A stretch of 64,000 bases of DNA from Streptomyces sp. TRM49041. Its GTDB lineage: Bacteria; Actinomycetota; Actinomycetes; Streptomycetales; Streptomycetaceae. This document shows positions 26,644-35,525 of the stretch, in pieces. The stretch's first letter is position 1. Each line of letters begins with the position of its first letter. Both the position numbers and the translations under genes were made by a program. Location of the stretch: NCBI RefSeq assembly GCF_008271805.1, contig NZ_VSRY01000173.1:264765-328764 (forward strand), read 5' to 3'. The notes beneath the pieces are model-generated. The model ran no database searches. It was given only the letters and a program-made list of their open reading frames with translations, and was not told the DNA's origin.

Positions 26644-27323
26644 GCGTGGTGCCTTTCGCCCTTCGTCCTGCCCTGCGTCGTTGCCTTGGATCTTTTCGTG
26701 CTCTCGGATGCCGGCTGCGGGACGAAGCGGACCCGCGTGCCCGGCGACAGCGTTGCGGCGGGGTCGCGTTCCATGTCCCACAGGCGGAGGTCGGTGGTGC
26801 CGATCAGCTGCCAGCCGCCGGGGGAGGCGCGCGGATAGATACCGGTGTAGGGGCCGGCCAGTGCCACGGATCCGGCGGGTACGGAGGTGCGGGGTTCGGC
26901 TTTCCTGGGCACGTGACAGCGCTCCTCGAGCCCGAGCAAGTAGGCGAACCCGGGAGCGAAGCCGCAGAAGGCGACGCGGTGGTGGGTGGTGCTGTGGATG
27001 CGGGCCACCTCGTCCTGCGTGACACCCCACAGATCCGCCACGGCGGGGAGATCGGCACCGTCGTAGCGCACCGGGATCTCGATCAGCGGACCGCTGTCGG
27101 CGGCAAGAGGCGGCACGGACCACTGGCGCAGCTCCGCAGCCATGGCGTCGGCATCGCCGATGCCGTACAGGAGCACGGTCTTCTCACCGGGCACGATCTC
27201 GCGCACCGGCACAAGCCTGCCCGCACTGCGGCGGTGCAGGATCCGGGCGTGCCAGGCCTGCGCCTCTTCCGGCGTGTCCAGATCCACGAGGAGGGAGTCG
27301 GCTCCCACCGGGCTCAGTCTCAT
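26640..27323 (-). CDS. pxpB: 5-oxoprolinase subunit B (KipI/AHS1 family), copy 1
   Basis: A 227-residue AHS1-type subunit that forms the active complex with PxpC and PxpA. MRLSPVGADSLLVDLDTPEE, EIVPGEKTVLLYG, IPVRYDGADLPAVADLWGV, RVAFCGFAPGFAYLLGL, the basic block RTSVPAGSVALAGPYTGIYP and PGGWQLIGTT are all typical. ATG 27323 overlaps the pxpA stop and its own stop overlaps the pxpC start, so translation is coupled through the operon. Confidence 0.92.
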   Translation of the reverse strand: MRLSPVGADSLLVDLDTPEEAQAWHARILHRRSAGRLVPVREIVPGEKTVLLYGIGDADAMAAELRQWSVPPLAADSGPLIEIPVRYDGADLPAVADLWGVTQDEVARIHSTTHHRVAFCGFAPGFAYLLGLEERCHVPRKAEPRTSVPAGSVALAGPYTGIYPRASPGGWQLIGTTDLRLWDMERDPAATLSPGTRVRFVPQPASESTKRSKATTQGRTKGERHHA

Positions 27324-28084
27324 GCGAAGGCCTCCACCCTGACTCCCGCGGCCTCCAGCGCCGTGCGCACCTGCCTGGCCAGCTCGACGGCGCCCGGGGT
27401 GTCTCCATGGAGGCACAGTGAGCGCGCCCGCACGGGCACCGTGCTGCCGTCGAGGGATTCGACGTGGCCGTGCCGTGCAAGGGCGACGGCCCGTCGGGCG
27501 ACCTGTTGCGGCGAGGTGATCACCGCGCCTCGGGTGGCTCTGGGGACGAGTGTTCCTTCCGCCGTGTAGGCGCGATCGACGAAAGCCTCCTCGACCGTCG
27601 GCAAGCCGAAGCGGTGGGCTTCGGCGTGCATGGCCGAACCGGGCAGGCCGAGGACGGGCAGCGCGGGGTCCGCGAGCCACACCCCGGCGGCAACGGCGGT
27701 TGCCTGCTCGTGGTCGAACACGACTCGGTTGTACAGCGCGCCGTGGGGCTTGACGTACGCGATGTCCGCTCCAGCTGCCCGGGCGAATACCTTCAGGGAG
27801 CCGATCTGGTAGGTGATCTCGTCGGCGAGCTCCTGGGCCGGTACGTCCATGGCTCGGCGGCCGAAACCGGCCAGGTCCCGGTAGGACACCTGGGCTCCGA
27901 TCCGCACACCGCGTTCGGCTGCCATGTCGCAGACGCGGTGCATGGTGCTCGGATCTCCGGCGTGGAATCCGCAGGCGACATTGGCGCTGGTCACCACCGA
28001 GAGCACGGCCTCGTCGTCGGTGAGGGGCCAACGACCGAAGCCTTCCGCCAGATCGGCGTTCAGGTCGATCACGATCTCTGGCAC
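27320..28084 (-). CDS. pxpA: 5-oxoprolinase subunit A (LamB/YcsF family), copy 1
   Basis: A 254-residue LamB/YcsF protein, the third oxoprolinase subunit. EIVIDLNADLAEGFGRW contains the metal-binding Asp/Asn. SANVACGFHAGDPSTM, IGAQVSYRDLAGFGRR, YVKPHGALYN and SLCLHGDTPGAVELARQV follow. I chose GTG 28084, which matches the family start and follows AAGGAGA. An ATG at 28141 overlaps the stop of the upstream hydro-lyase remnant. Its length equals copy 2 exactly. Confidence 0.92.
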   Translation of the reverse strand: MPEIVIDLNADLAEGFGRWPLTDDEAVLSVVTSANVACGFHAGDPSTMHRVCDMAAERGVRIGAQVSYRDLAGFGRRAMDVPAQELADEITYQIGSLKVFARAAGADIAYVKPHGALYNRVVFDHEQATAVAAGVWLADPALPVLGLPGSAMHAEAHRFGLPTVEEAFVDRAYTAEGTLVPRATRGAVITSPQQVARRAVALARHGHVESLDGSTVPVRARSLCLHGDTPGAVELARQVRTALEAAGVRVEAFA

Positions 28085-28137
28085 AGCTGTTCTGTCTCCT
28101 TGAGGCAGTCCGCTCGGCACGAGCAGCCACTGCGCGG

Positions 28138-28308
28138 TCATGCGAGGCGGTGGGCGGTTTCACGAGCGTCGGTGATCAGCACGTACCCGGGCGCATACGT
28201 GCTCGCCATCGGGGACTGCGGCACCGTCGGCATGAGAGCGGTCCGGTACATGGAGACCTTGCGGCCTTGATCCACATGGCGCAGGTGAACGCCTGCCTCG
28301 GCAGTCAT
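28138..28308 (-). pseudogene. Gutted DUF1445 putative hydro-lyase gene (copy 1)
   Basis: A 56-codon open frame encodes only two joined pieces of the protein intact at 38179-38973. AEAGVHLRHVDQGRKVSMYR corresponds to ADAGVPLRHIDQGRNVAMYR of the intact copy. After RTALMPTVP comes PGYVLITDARETAHR, matching its C-terminus PGHMLITDARDTDYR. About 140 residues of the N-terminal half and roughly 90 internal residues are missing. It sits directly upstream of pxpA copy 1, exactly where the intact gene sits in copy 2. Confidence 0.8.
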
Positions 28309-28378
28309 CATGGATGATCCTCTCGTCGCAGGATTCGGCTACGACTGCCGCCGCGTGCAGTCCGGCTCTTCCGAACTC

Positions 28379-28408
28379 ATGCTAGAGGATTGTTCAACGA
28401 TCCGACAG
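28379..28408 (-). promoter_or_regulatory. GntR operator A in the pxp copy 1 promoter
   Basis: GGATTGTTCAACGATCC (28387-28403) lies between a leftward -35 (CTGTCG, 28408-28403) and -10 (TAGCAT, 28384-28379). TGTTGTTTCGTTC at 28415-28427, just upstream of the -35, is repeated in the pxp copy 2 promoter. The site fits a repressor that blocks polymerase. Confidence 0.75.
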
Positions 28409-28483
28409 GTGTGTTGTTGTTTCGTTCACCGACTTCCCCTCGACTGTCTGCCGCGGGACGCCGTGGCGCCGTGATACCCGTGC

Positions 28484-29425
28484 TCAGCCGCGTGCCCGGT
28501 CCCACCAGTAGCGGAACGTGCCGACGGGGTCGGGGACAAGGTCCCAGGGCCGGCTGGTCATGTCGCGGCCGATGCGCCGGAAGACGAGCGCGGCCTGATC
28601 CCTGCGCTGGGCGCGGGTCAGGGCGAAGGCGAGGAGATTGAGGTCGGCGAGCGCCTCGGCGTGGGGCGGCGTGTCGGCATGGAACCACTTGGCCAGGGCG
28701 GTGTCGATCTCCGCGGCTGCCTGCGGCTCGTGCCAGTGGGCGGCGGCTCCCACGATGCTCGCGGAGTGAAACCCCTCCCGGTACGCGACGAGTTCGGCGC
28801 GGGCGGCGAGCGGCAGCAGGACGATGGGCGATCCGTAAGGTGCCCGGGCGGCGCTGTGACGGGCGAAGTCGAGCATCTCGGACAGCGTTCCGCGCCCGCG
28901 CGGGGAGAGATGGCGCAGCAGCCGGTGGTAGACGGTCCGGTTCCACGGATCGCGATTGGCGGCCTCGGTCCACACGGGGACGACGGCATGGGGCGGGGAT
29001 CCGCAGGCGTACATCAGATCCAGCAGGGCCAGCCAGGGTGTGGGGTCCTCCGGCATGGCTTCCGCCGCCCGCATACAACCGTCGTACGCCTCCCAGGACT
29101 CCGACCGGTTCCCGCTGTCCGCCCGTGCCACCCGCGCGTACGCGTGGACGACGAGGGCATCGGGGTCCTGGGGGCGGTCCGCGACCCACCGGTCGGTGAC
29201 CGACGGTGGCAGGGCGGGTGCCAGCACGGAGATCCGGTGCACCCGCCGGTCCCAGTCCCGGCCGGCGGCACGCAGCAGCTCCGCGACGGGCTCCCACGAC
29301 GGGCGGCTGGTACCGGCTCCGAGGCCGTGCAGCTGCGGGGACGGCCGCAGCTCCGACAGGGTCCGGCGCAGGTGGCGGTCGTCGAGTTCGGGACCCACGA
29401 CCACGGGTGTTCGGCGTCGCAGCAT
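28484..29425 (-). CDS. Uncharacterised helical protein
   Basis: A 313-residue protein, ATG 29425. It is rich in Trp, Arg and Ala and looks like irregular TPR-type helices: DPDALVVHAYARVARADSGN, ESWEAYDGCMRAAEAMPEDP, PWLALLDLMYACG, RDPWNRTVYHRLLRHLSPRG and ALTRAQRRDQAALVFRRIGR. There is no signal peptide or membrane segment. Similar single-copy hypothetical proteins occur in streptomycetes, but I cannot name a function. It stands between pxp copy 1 and cstA, in the same orientation. Bases 29426-29785 hold nothing else supportable. Confidence 0.65.
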   Translation of the reverse strand: MLRRRTPVVVGPELDDRHLRRTLSELRPSPQLHGLGAGTSRPSWEPVAELLRAAGRDWDRRVHRISVLAPALPPSVTDRWVADRPQDPDALVVHAYARVARADSGNRSESWEAYDGCMRAAEAMPEDPTPWLALLDLMYACGSPPHAVVPVWTEAANRDPWNRTVYHRLLRHLSPRGRGTLSEMLDFARHSAARAPYGSPIVLLPLAARAELVAYREGFHSASIVGAAAHWHEPQAAAEIDTALAKWFHADTPPHAEALADLNLLAFALTRAQRRDQAALVFRRIGRDMTSRPWDLVPDPVGTFRYWWDRARG

Positions 29426-29785
29426 CTGGTCGCTTCCAGTAGGCGCGGCTGGGAAGCGGGGCGGGCGCCGGCTGTCAGGGCCAGGACGGTGGCGCCCGCC
29501 CCGCGGTTCGGGGGCGGTGTCCGGGCGGGACGGCGGTCCCGCCCGGCTTCGGATTGCCGTTCGGTCTTGGGGTCTTGCCCCGGTCCTCCCCTGTTCGGTG
29601 AGTTGGACCCGGTCATGTCGTCGGCGACGGTCGGATGACCGGGGCCTGGTCACGAACCCAGGGTGTCGCCGGCCGGCGTTGTGGAAGTACGGCCGGGGCG
29701 CCCGTCGGCAGCGGGCGGGGACCCGGCGGGTCTCCTCCGGACGCAGATCCGGGGGAGGCCGGGGCCCTGCGGGACGGGACGCGCC

Positions 29786-29977
29786 TCAGCAGCAGCGGCT
29801 GGGGGTGTCCTGCTCCCGGTGTGCTGTGCGCATCCGTTCGTACTCGCGGCGGGTGGGCAGGGGCGCGTGGGGGCAGTGGCGGCGGCGTCGTTCGCAGTAG
29901 CGGTCGTACTCCGCCTCCCCGGTCAGCTCCCGCACGTACCAGCGCACGGTCCCCAGCAGCTTCCGGACGGTCGTCAT
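29786..29977 (-). CDS. CstA-associated small protein (YbdD/YjiX, Sel_put family)
   Basis: A 63-residue protein with the family pattern VRWYVRELTGEAEYDRYCER then RRRHCPHAPLPTRREYERMR. Its C-terminus is SRCC; this Pfam family is named after members with selenocysteine at that end, so the terminal Cys-Cys is probably functional. In E. coli YbdD and YjiX accompany the pyruvate transporters CstA and BtsT. ATG 29977 overlaps the cstA stop (ATGA). Confidence 0.85.
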   Translation of the reverse strand: MTTVRKLLGTVRWYVRELTGEAEYDRYCERRRRHCPHAPLPTRREYERMRTAHREQDTPSRCC

Positions 29978-32151
29978 GAGCCCGTCCCCACCAGTTCCTC
30001 GGGGCTCCGCTGATCGGGCACCTCGATGCGGGACTTGACGTACGGCGCCTCGGTCGTCGGCAGCGGCTCGGTGGCACGGACGGCTCGGACGCACACCACG
30101 ACGCAGTTGATCAGGACCGTGAGGACCAGCAGAAGGAACACAGCCATGATCACACCGTCGACCGTGTTGTTGAGCACGATGGTGTGCATGTCGTCCATGT
30201 TCTTGGCGCCCGGGAGCAGTTGGCCTTCCTTGATGGCCTGCGCGTACTTGTCCCGCAGGGCGAAGAAGCCGATCGCCGGGTTGTCGGAGAAGATCTTCTG
30301 CCATCCCGCGGTGAAGGTGACGGCCACGTCCCAGGCCAGCGGAATGCCGGTGACCCAGGCCCATTTCAGCTTGCCGTGCTTGATCAGCAGCGTCGTGGTG
30401 ACGGCCAGGGCGACCGCGGCCAGCAGCTGGTTGGCGATCCCGAACAGCGGGAACAACTGCTTGATGCCGCCGAGCGGGTCGGTGACACCGGCGTAGAGGA
30501 AGTAGCCCCATGCGCCCACGACGACGGCGCTGGTGATCCAGATGCCCGGCTTCCAGGTGACCCGGCCGATCGGCTTCCAGACGTTGCCCAACATGTCCTG
30601 GAGCATGAATCGGCCGACCCGGGTACCGGCGTCCACCGTGGTGAGGATGAACAATGCCTCGAACATGATGGCGAAGTGGTACCAGAAGGCCTTCATCGAG
30701 GCGCCGCCGAACACGGTGGCGAAGATCTCCGCCATGCCCACGGCCAGGGTGGGCGCGCCACCGGTGCGCCCGACCAGCGACTCCTCCTCGACGGCCTTGG
30801 CCGCCGCGGTGAGCTGGTCCGGGGTGATGGTGAACCCGAGGCCCTTCACCGCCTCGGATGCGCTCTCCACCGTCGGCCCGAGCAGCGCGGCCGGGGAGTT
30901 CATCGCGTAGAACAGACCCGGCTCCAGCACACAGGCGGCGATCAGGGCCATGACGGCGACGAAGGACTCCGTGAGCATGGAGCCGTAGCCGATCGCCCGG
31001 ACCTGGGACTCCTTCTGGATCAGCTTCGGCGTGGTGCCGGAGGAGATCAGGGCGTGGAAGCCGGACAGGGCACCGCAGGCAATGGTGATGAACAGGAAGG
31101 GGAACATCGACCCGGCGAACACCGGGCCGGCTCCGGTCGAGGCGAATTCGGTCACCGGCTCGGCCTTGAGCACCGGGGCGGCGGCCATGACGCCGACGGC
31201 CATCAGCGCGATGGTGCCGACCTTCATGAACGTCGACAGGTAATCGCGGGGCGCCAGCAGCATCCACACCGGGAGCACGGAGGCGACGAAGCCGTAACCG
31301 ACCAGGCAGAAGACCAGGGTCTCGGGGCTCCAGACGAAGTACTCGGCCAGCGAGGAGTCCGCGACCCAGCCGCCGCCGAGGATGGCGAGCAGCAGCAGCA
31401 CCACACCGATGACACTGGTCTCCACGACCTGGCCGGGCCGCAGATAGCGCAGGTAGAAGCCCATGAAGAGGGCAATGGGGATGGTCATGGTGACCGAGAA
31501 GGTGCCCCAGGCCGACTCCGCCAGGGCGTTGACGACCACCATGGCCAGGACCGCGAGCAGAATGATCATAATGGCGAACACGCCGATCAGCGCGGCGGCA
31601 CCACCCACCTTGCCGATCTCGTCACGGGCCATCTGCCCCAGGCTCTTGCCGTCCCGGCGCATGGACAGGAACAAGACGATCATGTCCTGCACGGCACCTG
31701 CCAGGATCACTCCCACGATGATCCAGACGGTGCCCGGCAGGTAGCCCATCTGGGCGGCCAGGACGGGGCCGACCAGCGGGCCGGCGCCGGCGATGGCCGC
31801 GAAGTGGTGGCCGAACAGCACCCGCTTGTCCGTGGGGTGGTAGTCGACACCGTCCTCCAGCCGCTCCGCCGGGGTCGCACGGGTGTCATCGACCTCCAGT
31901 ACGCGGCGGGCGATGAACCGCGAATAGAAGCGGTACGCGATCGCATACGAGCCCAGGGCCGCCACCACCAGCCAGACGGCCGAGATCTTCTCGCCCCGGG
32001 ACAGAGCCAGCACACCCCAAGCGGTCGCCCCGGCCAGGGCGACCGCCGCCCAGATCAAGATCGAACGTAGTGTCGGGCGGGCGCGACGGGACGGTGGGCG
32101 GGGCCCGGACGGCGCGGGCAGGCCGGTTCTGGGCGCAGCGGATTCAGGCAT
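29974..32151 (-). CDS. cstA: CstA-family carbon-starvation/pyruvate transporter, copy 1
   Basis: A 725-residue multi-spanning membrane protein of the CstA family, known in E. coli to take up pyruvate or peptides. KRVLFGHHFAAIAGAGPLVG is the hallmark block. IACGALSGFHALISSGTTPK, FATVFGGASMKAFWYHF, LTTVDAGTRVGRFMLQD and FPLFGIANQLLAAVAL follow. ATG 32151 follows AGGAGCCGCC. The frame stays open upstream into a DUF3311-like remnant (to 32424), but the internal start fits the family. It is about 330 bp downstream of the shared CTGTCAACC element. Confidence 0.92.
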   Translation of the reverse strand: MPESAAPRTGLPAPSGPRPPSRRARPTLRSILIWAAVALAGATAWGVLALSRGEKISAVWLVVAALGSYAIAYRFYSRFIARRVLEVDDTRATPAERLEDGVDYHPTDKRVLFGHHFAAIAGAGPLVGPVLAAQMGYLPGTVWIIVGVILAGAVQDMIVLFLSMRRDGKSLGQMARDEIGKVGGAAALIGVFAIMIILLAVLAMVVVNALAESAWGTFSVTMTIPIALFMGFYLRYLRPGQVVETSVIGVVLLLLAILGGGWVADSSLAEYFVWSPETLVFCLVGYGFVASVLPVWMLLAPRDYLSTFMKVGTIALMAVGVMAAAPVLKAEPVTEFASTGAGPVFAGSMFPFLFITIACGALSGFHALISSGTTPKLIQKESQVRAIGYGSMLTESFVAVMALIAACVLEPGLFYAMNSPAALLGPTVESASEAVKGLGFTITPDQLTAAAKAVEEESLVGRTGGAPTLAVGMAEIFATVFGGASMKAFWYHFAIMFEALFILTTVDAGTRVGRFMLQDMLGNVWKPIGRVTWKPGIWITSAVVVGAWGYFLYAGVTDPLGGIKQLFPLFGIANQLLAAVALAVTTTLLIKHGKLKWAWVTGIPLAWDVAVTFTAGWQKIFSDNPAIGFFALRDKYAQAIKEGQLLPGAKNMDDMHTIVLNNTVDGVIMAVFLLLVLTVLINCVVVCVRAVRATEPLPTTEAPYVKSRIEVPDQRSPEELVGTGS

Positions 32152-32283
32152 GGCGGCTCCTCGTGCGACAGCTGGAACAACGAAGAGGTGCGGTGCGGTG
32201 CCCGGGACGGGGCCCGGATCGGCCGGACCGGTGTCACCCCCGGGGCGGAGGAGACTTCCGGCGCAGTAGACACACGGCCGGCG

Positions 32284-32424
32284 GCGCCAGGGCAGCAGGG
32301 CCCGGGCGAGCCGGTACCAGAAGAAGAGCGGCACCCCGGTGAGAGTCGAACCCTCACCGGCGCACCACGCAACCCACAGCAGGCCGGCCACAGGGTGCAG
32401 GGACCCGTGTGACGGCCACGGCAC
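32284..32424 (-). pseudogene. DUF3311-like remnant upstream of cstA copy 1
   Basis: HPVAGLLWVAWCAGEGSTLT then GVPLFFWYRLARALLPWRRR reproduces the core of the DUF3311 protein intact at 35526-35792 (AGLLWVPWYGGARPRLAGVP then FFYWYQLAWVPG). The first helix is damaged and the second lost. It is in frame with cstA without an intervening stop. Its distance from the upstream element is close to that in the intact copy (99 versus 108 bp to the shared CTGCTGTGGG). Confidence 0.6.
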
Positions 32425-32480
32425 GTCTTACCCGGGGTCACCGGTACGTGCCGGGGCGGCCTCCCCTCTCCCGCTTCGTG

Positions 32481-32536
32481 CCCAAGAGTTGCCCGACCGC
32501 CGGAGTCGGTTGACAGCAAGTACCCAGAAGATTTCC
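32481..32536 (-). promoter_or_regulatory. Shared transporter element P1 (cstA copy 1)
   Basis: Reading leftward: GAAATCTTCTGG, then CTGTCAACC, 16 bp, CAACTCTTG. The same blocks with identical 19- and 16-bp spacing occur at 35435-35490 and 50859-50915. It may be a promoter for an alternative sigma factor or an operator for a carboxylate-responsive regulator. Bases 32540-32841 show no gene. Confidence 0.6.
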
Positions 32537-32841
32537 CGCTGTTTCCCCGTCAACCAGAACGGCCCCTCGCGCCACTTCCGTACAAGGTGCCGCGATCCAG
32601 CGCGGGAGTCCGACAGGTTCCGAGCGGTTGTGCGTCCGGAACTCCTCAGCGTCCGGCAGAACACCGGTGACCTGCCTCGCGCCGCCGGTTTCTGACCGCC
32701 CTCGAACTGGCCGATCCGTTTCCGCAAACCCCTTTGTGGCGTCGCCGGTTCGGGTCGTGTGTGGCGAGGACGCCGGGGCACGCATCGACCTTTGAACTGC
32801 GGGACGTGGCCGCCGGCTGCCCCACCCTCGCGTGGTTGCCG

Positions 32842-33150
32842 TCAGAGAGGCCCGATGAGGTCGAACACAGCCTTGCCGTCGAGTCCGGGACCGAGCCGGC
32901 CGTAAGTGCGGTCGAAGACGACACCGGGTCCGGACGGGTTCTGATTGAGGACCCACAGGCCGATCAGAATGGCGAGCGCGAAGACGACGGTGATCAGGAC
33001 GGTGAGGACCAGGCGGCGGCGGCGTTCACGGCGCAGCCAGTCCCCGCGGGCCAGGCGGTAGGCGTCGGGGGTGGCATGCACGTTGCAGGCCAGGGCTCCC
33101 AGGGCCTCACGCAGTTGCTGTTCGGTGCGATCGTGGGAGGTGTCGTTCAT
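32842..33150 (-). CDS. Small single-pass membrane protein, possible anti-sigma partner
   Basis: A 102-residue protein with a basic helical N-terminus (DRTEQQLREALGALACNVHA) and one transmembrane segment, LVLTVLITVVFALAILIGLW, at about residues 47-66, followed by an extracellular tail. Its GTGA/ATGA-type overlap with the ECF sigma gene and its topology resemble anti-sigma factors, but no zinc-binding HxxxCxxC motif is present. The role is inferred from position. Confidence 0.65.
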   Translation of the reverse strand: MNDTSHDRTEQQLREALGALACNVHATPDAYRLARGDWLRRERRRRLVLTVLITVVFALAILIGLWVLNQNPSGPGVVFDRTYGRLGPGLDGKAVFDLIGPL

Positions 33151-33806
33151 CGCCGGGCCTCCATCACCTGGGTCAGGGCGGCGATACCGCGCGATGTGTG
33201 TGTCTTGACCGAGCCTGCGGAGATGCCCATCGCTGCGGCGATCTCGCTCTCCTTCAGCCCGAGCCAGTGTCTCAGAACGAGGGCCTCACGCTGTCGCGCG
33301 GGCAGCTGCTGGAGGGCGCCGATCAGCACGCGCTGATCGGCGCGGAGCAGGGCAGAGCTCTCGGCCGAGGCGACGAAATCGGCGGGCGGGGTCTCGGCGT
33401 GCCTGCGCACAACCTGCAGATGGCGTATGCGCATGCGGGTCAGATTGCATACGGTGGAGCGAAGATAGGCTTCCGCCGCCTCGGTGTCCCGCAGCTTGCG
33501 CCATTTCCGGTAGATCTGGTAGTAGGCTTCGGCAACGATGTTCTCAGGATCGTCGGCGCCGAGCAGTGCGGCGAGACGGAGCATCGAGGCGTAGTGCAGA
33601 TCGAACAACCGGGATACGGTCACCTCCCGTTCGAGTCCGTCCGGGTCGGTCACCGTCTGCGCAGAGCCACCAGCGGTCACTTCACCGGCGGCGCGTCCGC
33701 TGACGGTTCCGCCGTCGGCGGCGGCATCGGCGGATTCCGGTACGGGCGGCTTCGGGACCTGCGCGGCGGGTTGCAGTGTCGCAGGACCGTCGTGTCTGCG
33801 TCTCAT
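33147..33806 (-). CDS. ECF RNA polymerase sigma factor
   Basis: A 219-residue group 4 sigma factor with an unusual 60-residue disordered N-terminus. Region 2 reads SRLFDLHYASMLRLAALLGA then DDPENIVAEAYYQIYRKWRK (core binding and -10 recognition). Region 4 reads LQQLPARQREALVLRHWLGL then KESEIAAAMGISAGSVKTHT (-35 recognition HTH). Both ends overlap neighbours by ATGA, so it is co-translated with the symporter and the small membrane protein. An ECF gene inside a transporter operon suggests sensing linked to transport. Confidence 0.9.
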   Translation of the reverse strand: MRRRHDGPATLQPAAQVPKPPVPESADAAADGGTVSGRAAGEVTAGGSAQTVTDPDGLEREVTVSRLFDLHYASMLRLAALLGADDPENIVAEAYYQIYRKWRKLRDTEAAEAYLRSTVCNLTRMRIRHLQVVRRHAETPPADFVASAESSALLRADQRVLIGALQQLPARQREALVLRHWLGLKESEIAAAMGISAGSVKTHTSRGIAALTQVMEARR

Positions 33807-35359
33807 GAGTTGCTCGTTCCCGTCTCGGGGCGCCGCCTGGCAGTCAGGCGCGACGGCAGTTCGGTGGTGTCGGTCCCGCGAGGCGTGCCGAGGCGTTCGA
33901 GCGCCGCGGTGGTGACCAGCGCGACCGTCAGGTTGATCAGGAGAGCGGCCAGTCCGGCATAGATCTCCACGTGGTGGTCGGCGGGCCCGAAAGGCACAGC
34001 GGGCGAGAATCCCTCGCGCACGACCATGACCGTCCCGACCGCCATTCCCACCGCCCACCCCGCGAGCAGTGCCCTCGGGTGCAGCCGGCGAGTGAACAGC
34101 CCGATGGCCACCGCGGGGAATATCTGCAGAATCCATACGCCACCGAGGAGTTGGAGGTTGATGGCGTCCTGGTCCCGCAGACCGAACACGAACGCGACTG
34201 CCCCGACCTTCGCGGTGAGCGACACCAGCCGGGCGACGCGCACCTGCCGTTTCGGGGTGGCCGTCGGATGAACGTATTCGACATAGACGTTGCGTACGAA
34301 AGACGTGGCGGCTGCGATCGACATCACGGCGGCCGGGACCAACGCCCCCACGGTGATCGCGGCGAACACCAGCGCTGCCAGCGGCGCGGGCATGAGCCGG
34401 TCCACCAACATCGGGACGGCCGACTCGGCGCCGCCTGCCGGGGCGCGTACGCCGGCAGCCAGCGCGACGATGCCGAGCAGGCTGAAGAGGGCGAGCAGCG
34501 CGGTCCATGCGGGCAATGCGACCGTGGCCTTCCGCAGAGCGTCGGGGCCGGAGGCGGCGAAGCCGGCGACCAGCACGTGCGGGTACATCAGCAGGGCCAG
34601 GGCGGAGCCCAGGGCGAGCGTGGCGTACGCGGACTCCTGTCCGGGAGCCAGAAGCAGTGAGGCGTTGCCGGTCTCGGCGGCCCGGAGGGCAGCCGTGTCG
34701 AAGACGGCTCCCGGGCCGCCGAGACCTCTCAGGGCCAGCCAGCACACGACGCCGACCGAGGTGAACACGGCCACCGCCTTGAGGGCCGCGATGACCGTGG
34801 GAGCGCGCAGCCCGTATCGGTACGTCGTCACTGCGAGCCCGGCGAAGAGCACGACCATCACCAGGTCGCCGGCGCCACCCCGTGGGTAGAGGCCGCCTGC
34901 GACGAGCACTGCGCGGATGCCGACCAACTGCAGCGCCAGGTACGGCATGGTGGCGAGGATGCCGGTCAGCGCGACCACCAGGGCCAGAGGCGACGATCCG
35001 TAGCGCCCGCGGACGAAGTCGGCGACGGTGATGTAACCGTGGCGGCGGGACACGTTCCACAGGCGAGGCAGCAGGACGAAGGCGAGCGGGCACAGGATCA
35101 CGGTGTACGGCACCGCGAAGAAGGCAGGGGCGCCGACCCCGTACGCCAGCCCCGGTACGGCGGTGAAGGTGTACGCGGTGAAGATCGTGCCGCCCAGCAG
35201 GAACCACGTCCATACGGGCCCGAGGCTGCGGTCGGCCAGTGCCCAGCCCCCCAGGGACGGCAGGCGGTCGGTCGGGTGGAGGCGGCGCGCGGTGACGGCG
35301 ACGAGTGAGGCCCCGCCGATGACGGCGAGGAACGGAGCGATCATGGCGGCATCCGTCAT
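33803..35359 (-). CDS. Sodium:solute symporter (SSS family), monocarboxylate-type
   Basis: A 518-residue symporter with about 13 helices: RLPSLGGWALADRSLGPVWT, TYTFTAVPGLAYGVGAPAFF, RHGYITVADFVRGRYG, ALALLMYPHVLVAGFAASGP and AAVMSIAAATSFVRNVYVEY. The last one carries the sodium-site serines. The closest family memory is the DUF3311-linked pyruvate/acetate permeases. The usual DUF3311 partner is here encoded divergently at 35526. It heads the operon symporter, ECF sigma, membrane protein. Confidence 0.9.
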   Translation of the reverse strand: MTDAAMIAPFLAVIGGASLVAVTARRLHPTDRLPSLGGWALADRSLGPVWTWFLLGGTIFTAYTFTAVPGLAYGVGAPAFFAVPYTVILCPLAFVLLPRLWNVSRRHGYITVADFVRGRYGSSPLALVVALTGILATMPYLALQLVGIRAVLVAGGLYPRGGAGDLVMVVLFAGLAVTTYRYGLRAPTVIAALKAVAVFTSVGVVCWLALRGLGGPGAVFDTAALRAAETGNASLLLAPGQESAYATLALGSALALLMYPHVLVAGFAASGPDALRKATVALPAWTALLALFSLLGIVALAAGVRAPAGGAESAVPMLVDRLMPAPLAALVFAAITVGALVPAAVMSIAAATSFVRNVYVEYVHPTATPKRQVRVARLVSLTAKVGAVAFVFGLRDQDAINLQLLGGVWILQIFPAVAIGLFTRRLHPRALLAGWAVGMAVGTVMVVREGFSPAVPFGPADHHVEIYAGLAALLINLTVALVTTAALERLGTPRGTDTTELPSRLTARRRPETGTSNS

Positions 35360-35434
35360 CGCTCACCTTCCGTGTGTGGATCAGCCTCTGACCGCGAGTT
35401 GCGTGGAACGCCGGTCCGGATGACAGAAACATGC

Positions 35435-35490
35435 GGAAATCTTCTGGAGATGTGCTGTCAACCGGTTGGGGCCGGTCGGCAACTCTTACA
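35435..35490 (+). promoter_or_regulatory. Shared transporter element P2 (symporter/DUF3311 intergenic)
   Basis: GAAATCTTCTGG, CTGTCAACC, 16 bp, CAACTCTTA, reading rightward. CAACTCTT ends 37 bp before the DUF3311 start, a sensible -10 position for a rightward promoter. The symporter operon starts 76 bp to the left, so an operator could serve both directions. Confidence 0.6.
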
Positions 35491-35525
35491 CGAACCCATC
35501 GATGAAGGCGAGAGGAATGCGTGAT

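Noticed and set aside
30184..32070. 628-codon plus-strand frame over cstA
   Set aside because: Antisense shadow; the opposite strand encodes an unmistakable CstA.
32347..32372. tRNA-like T-arm (GGTTCGA inside a six-pair stem)
   Set aside because: No acceptor, D or anticodon arm fits around it, and the bases encode the DUF3311-like relic.
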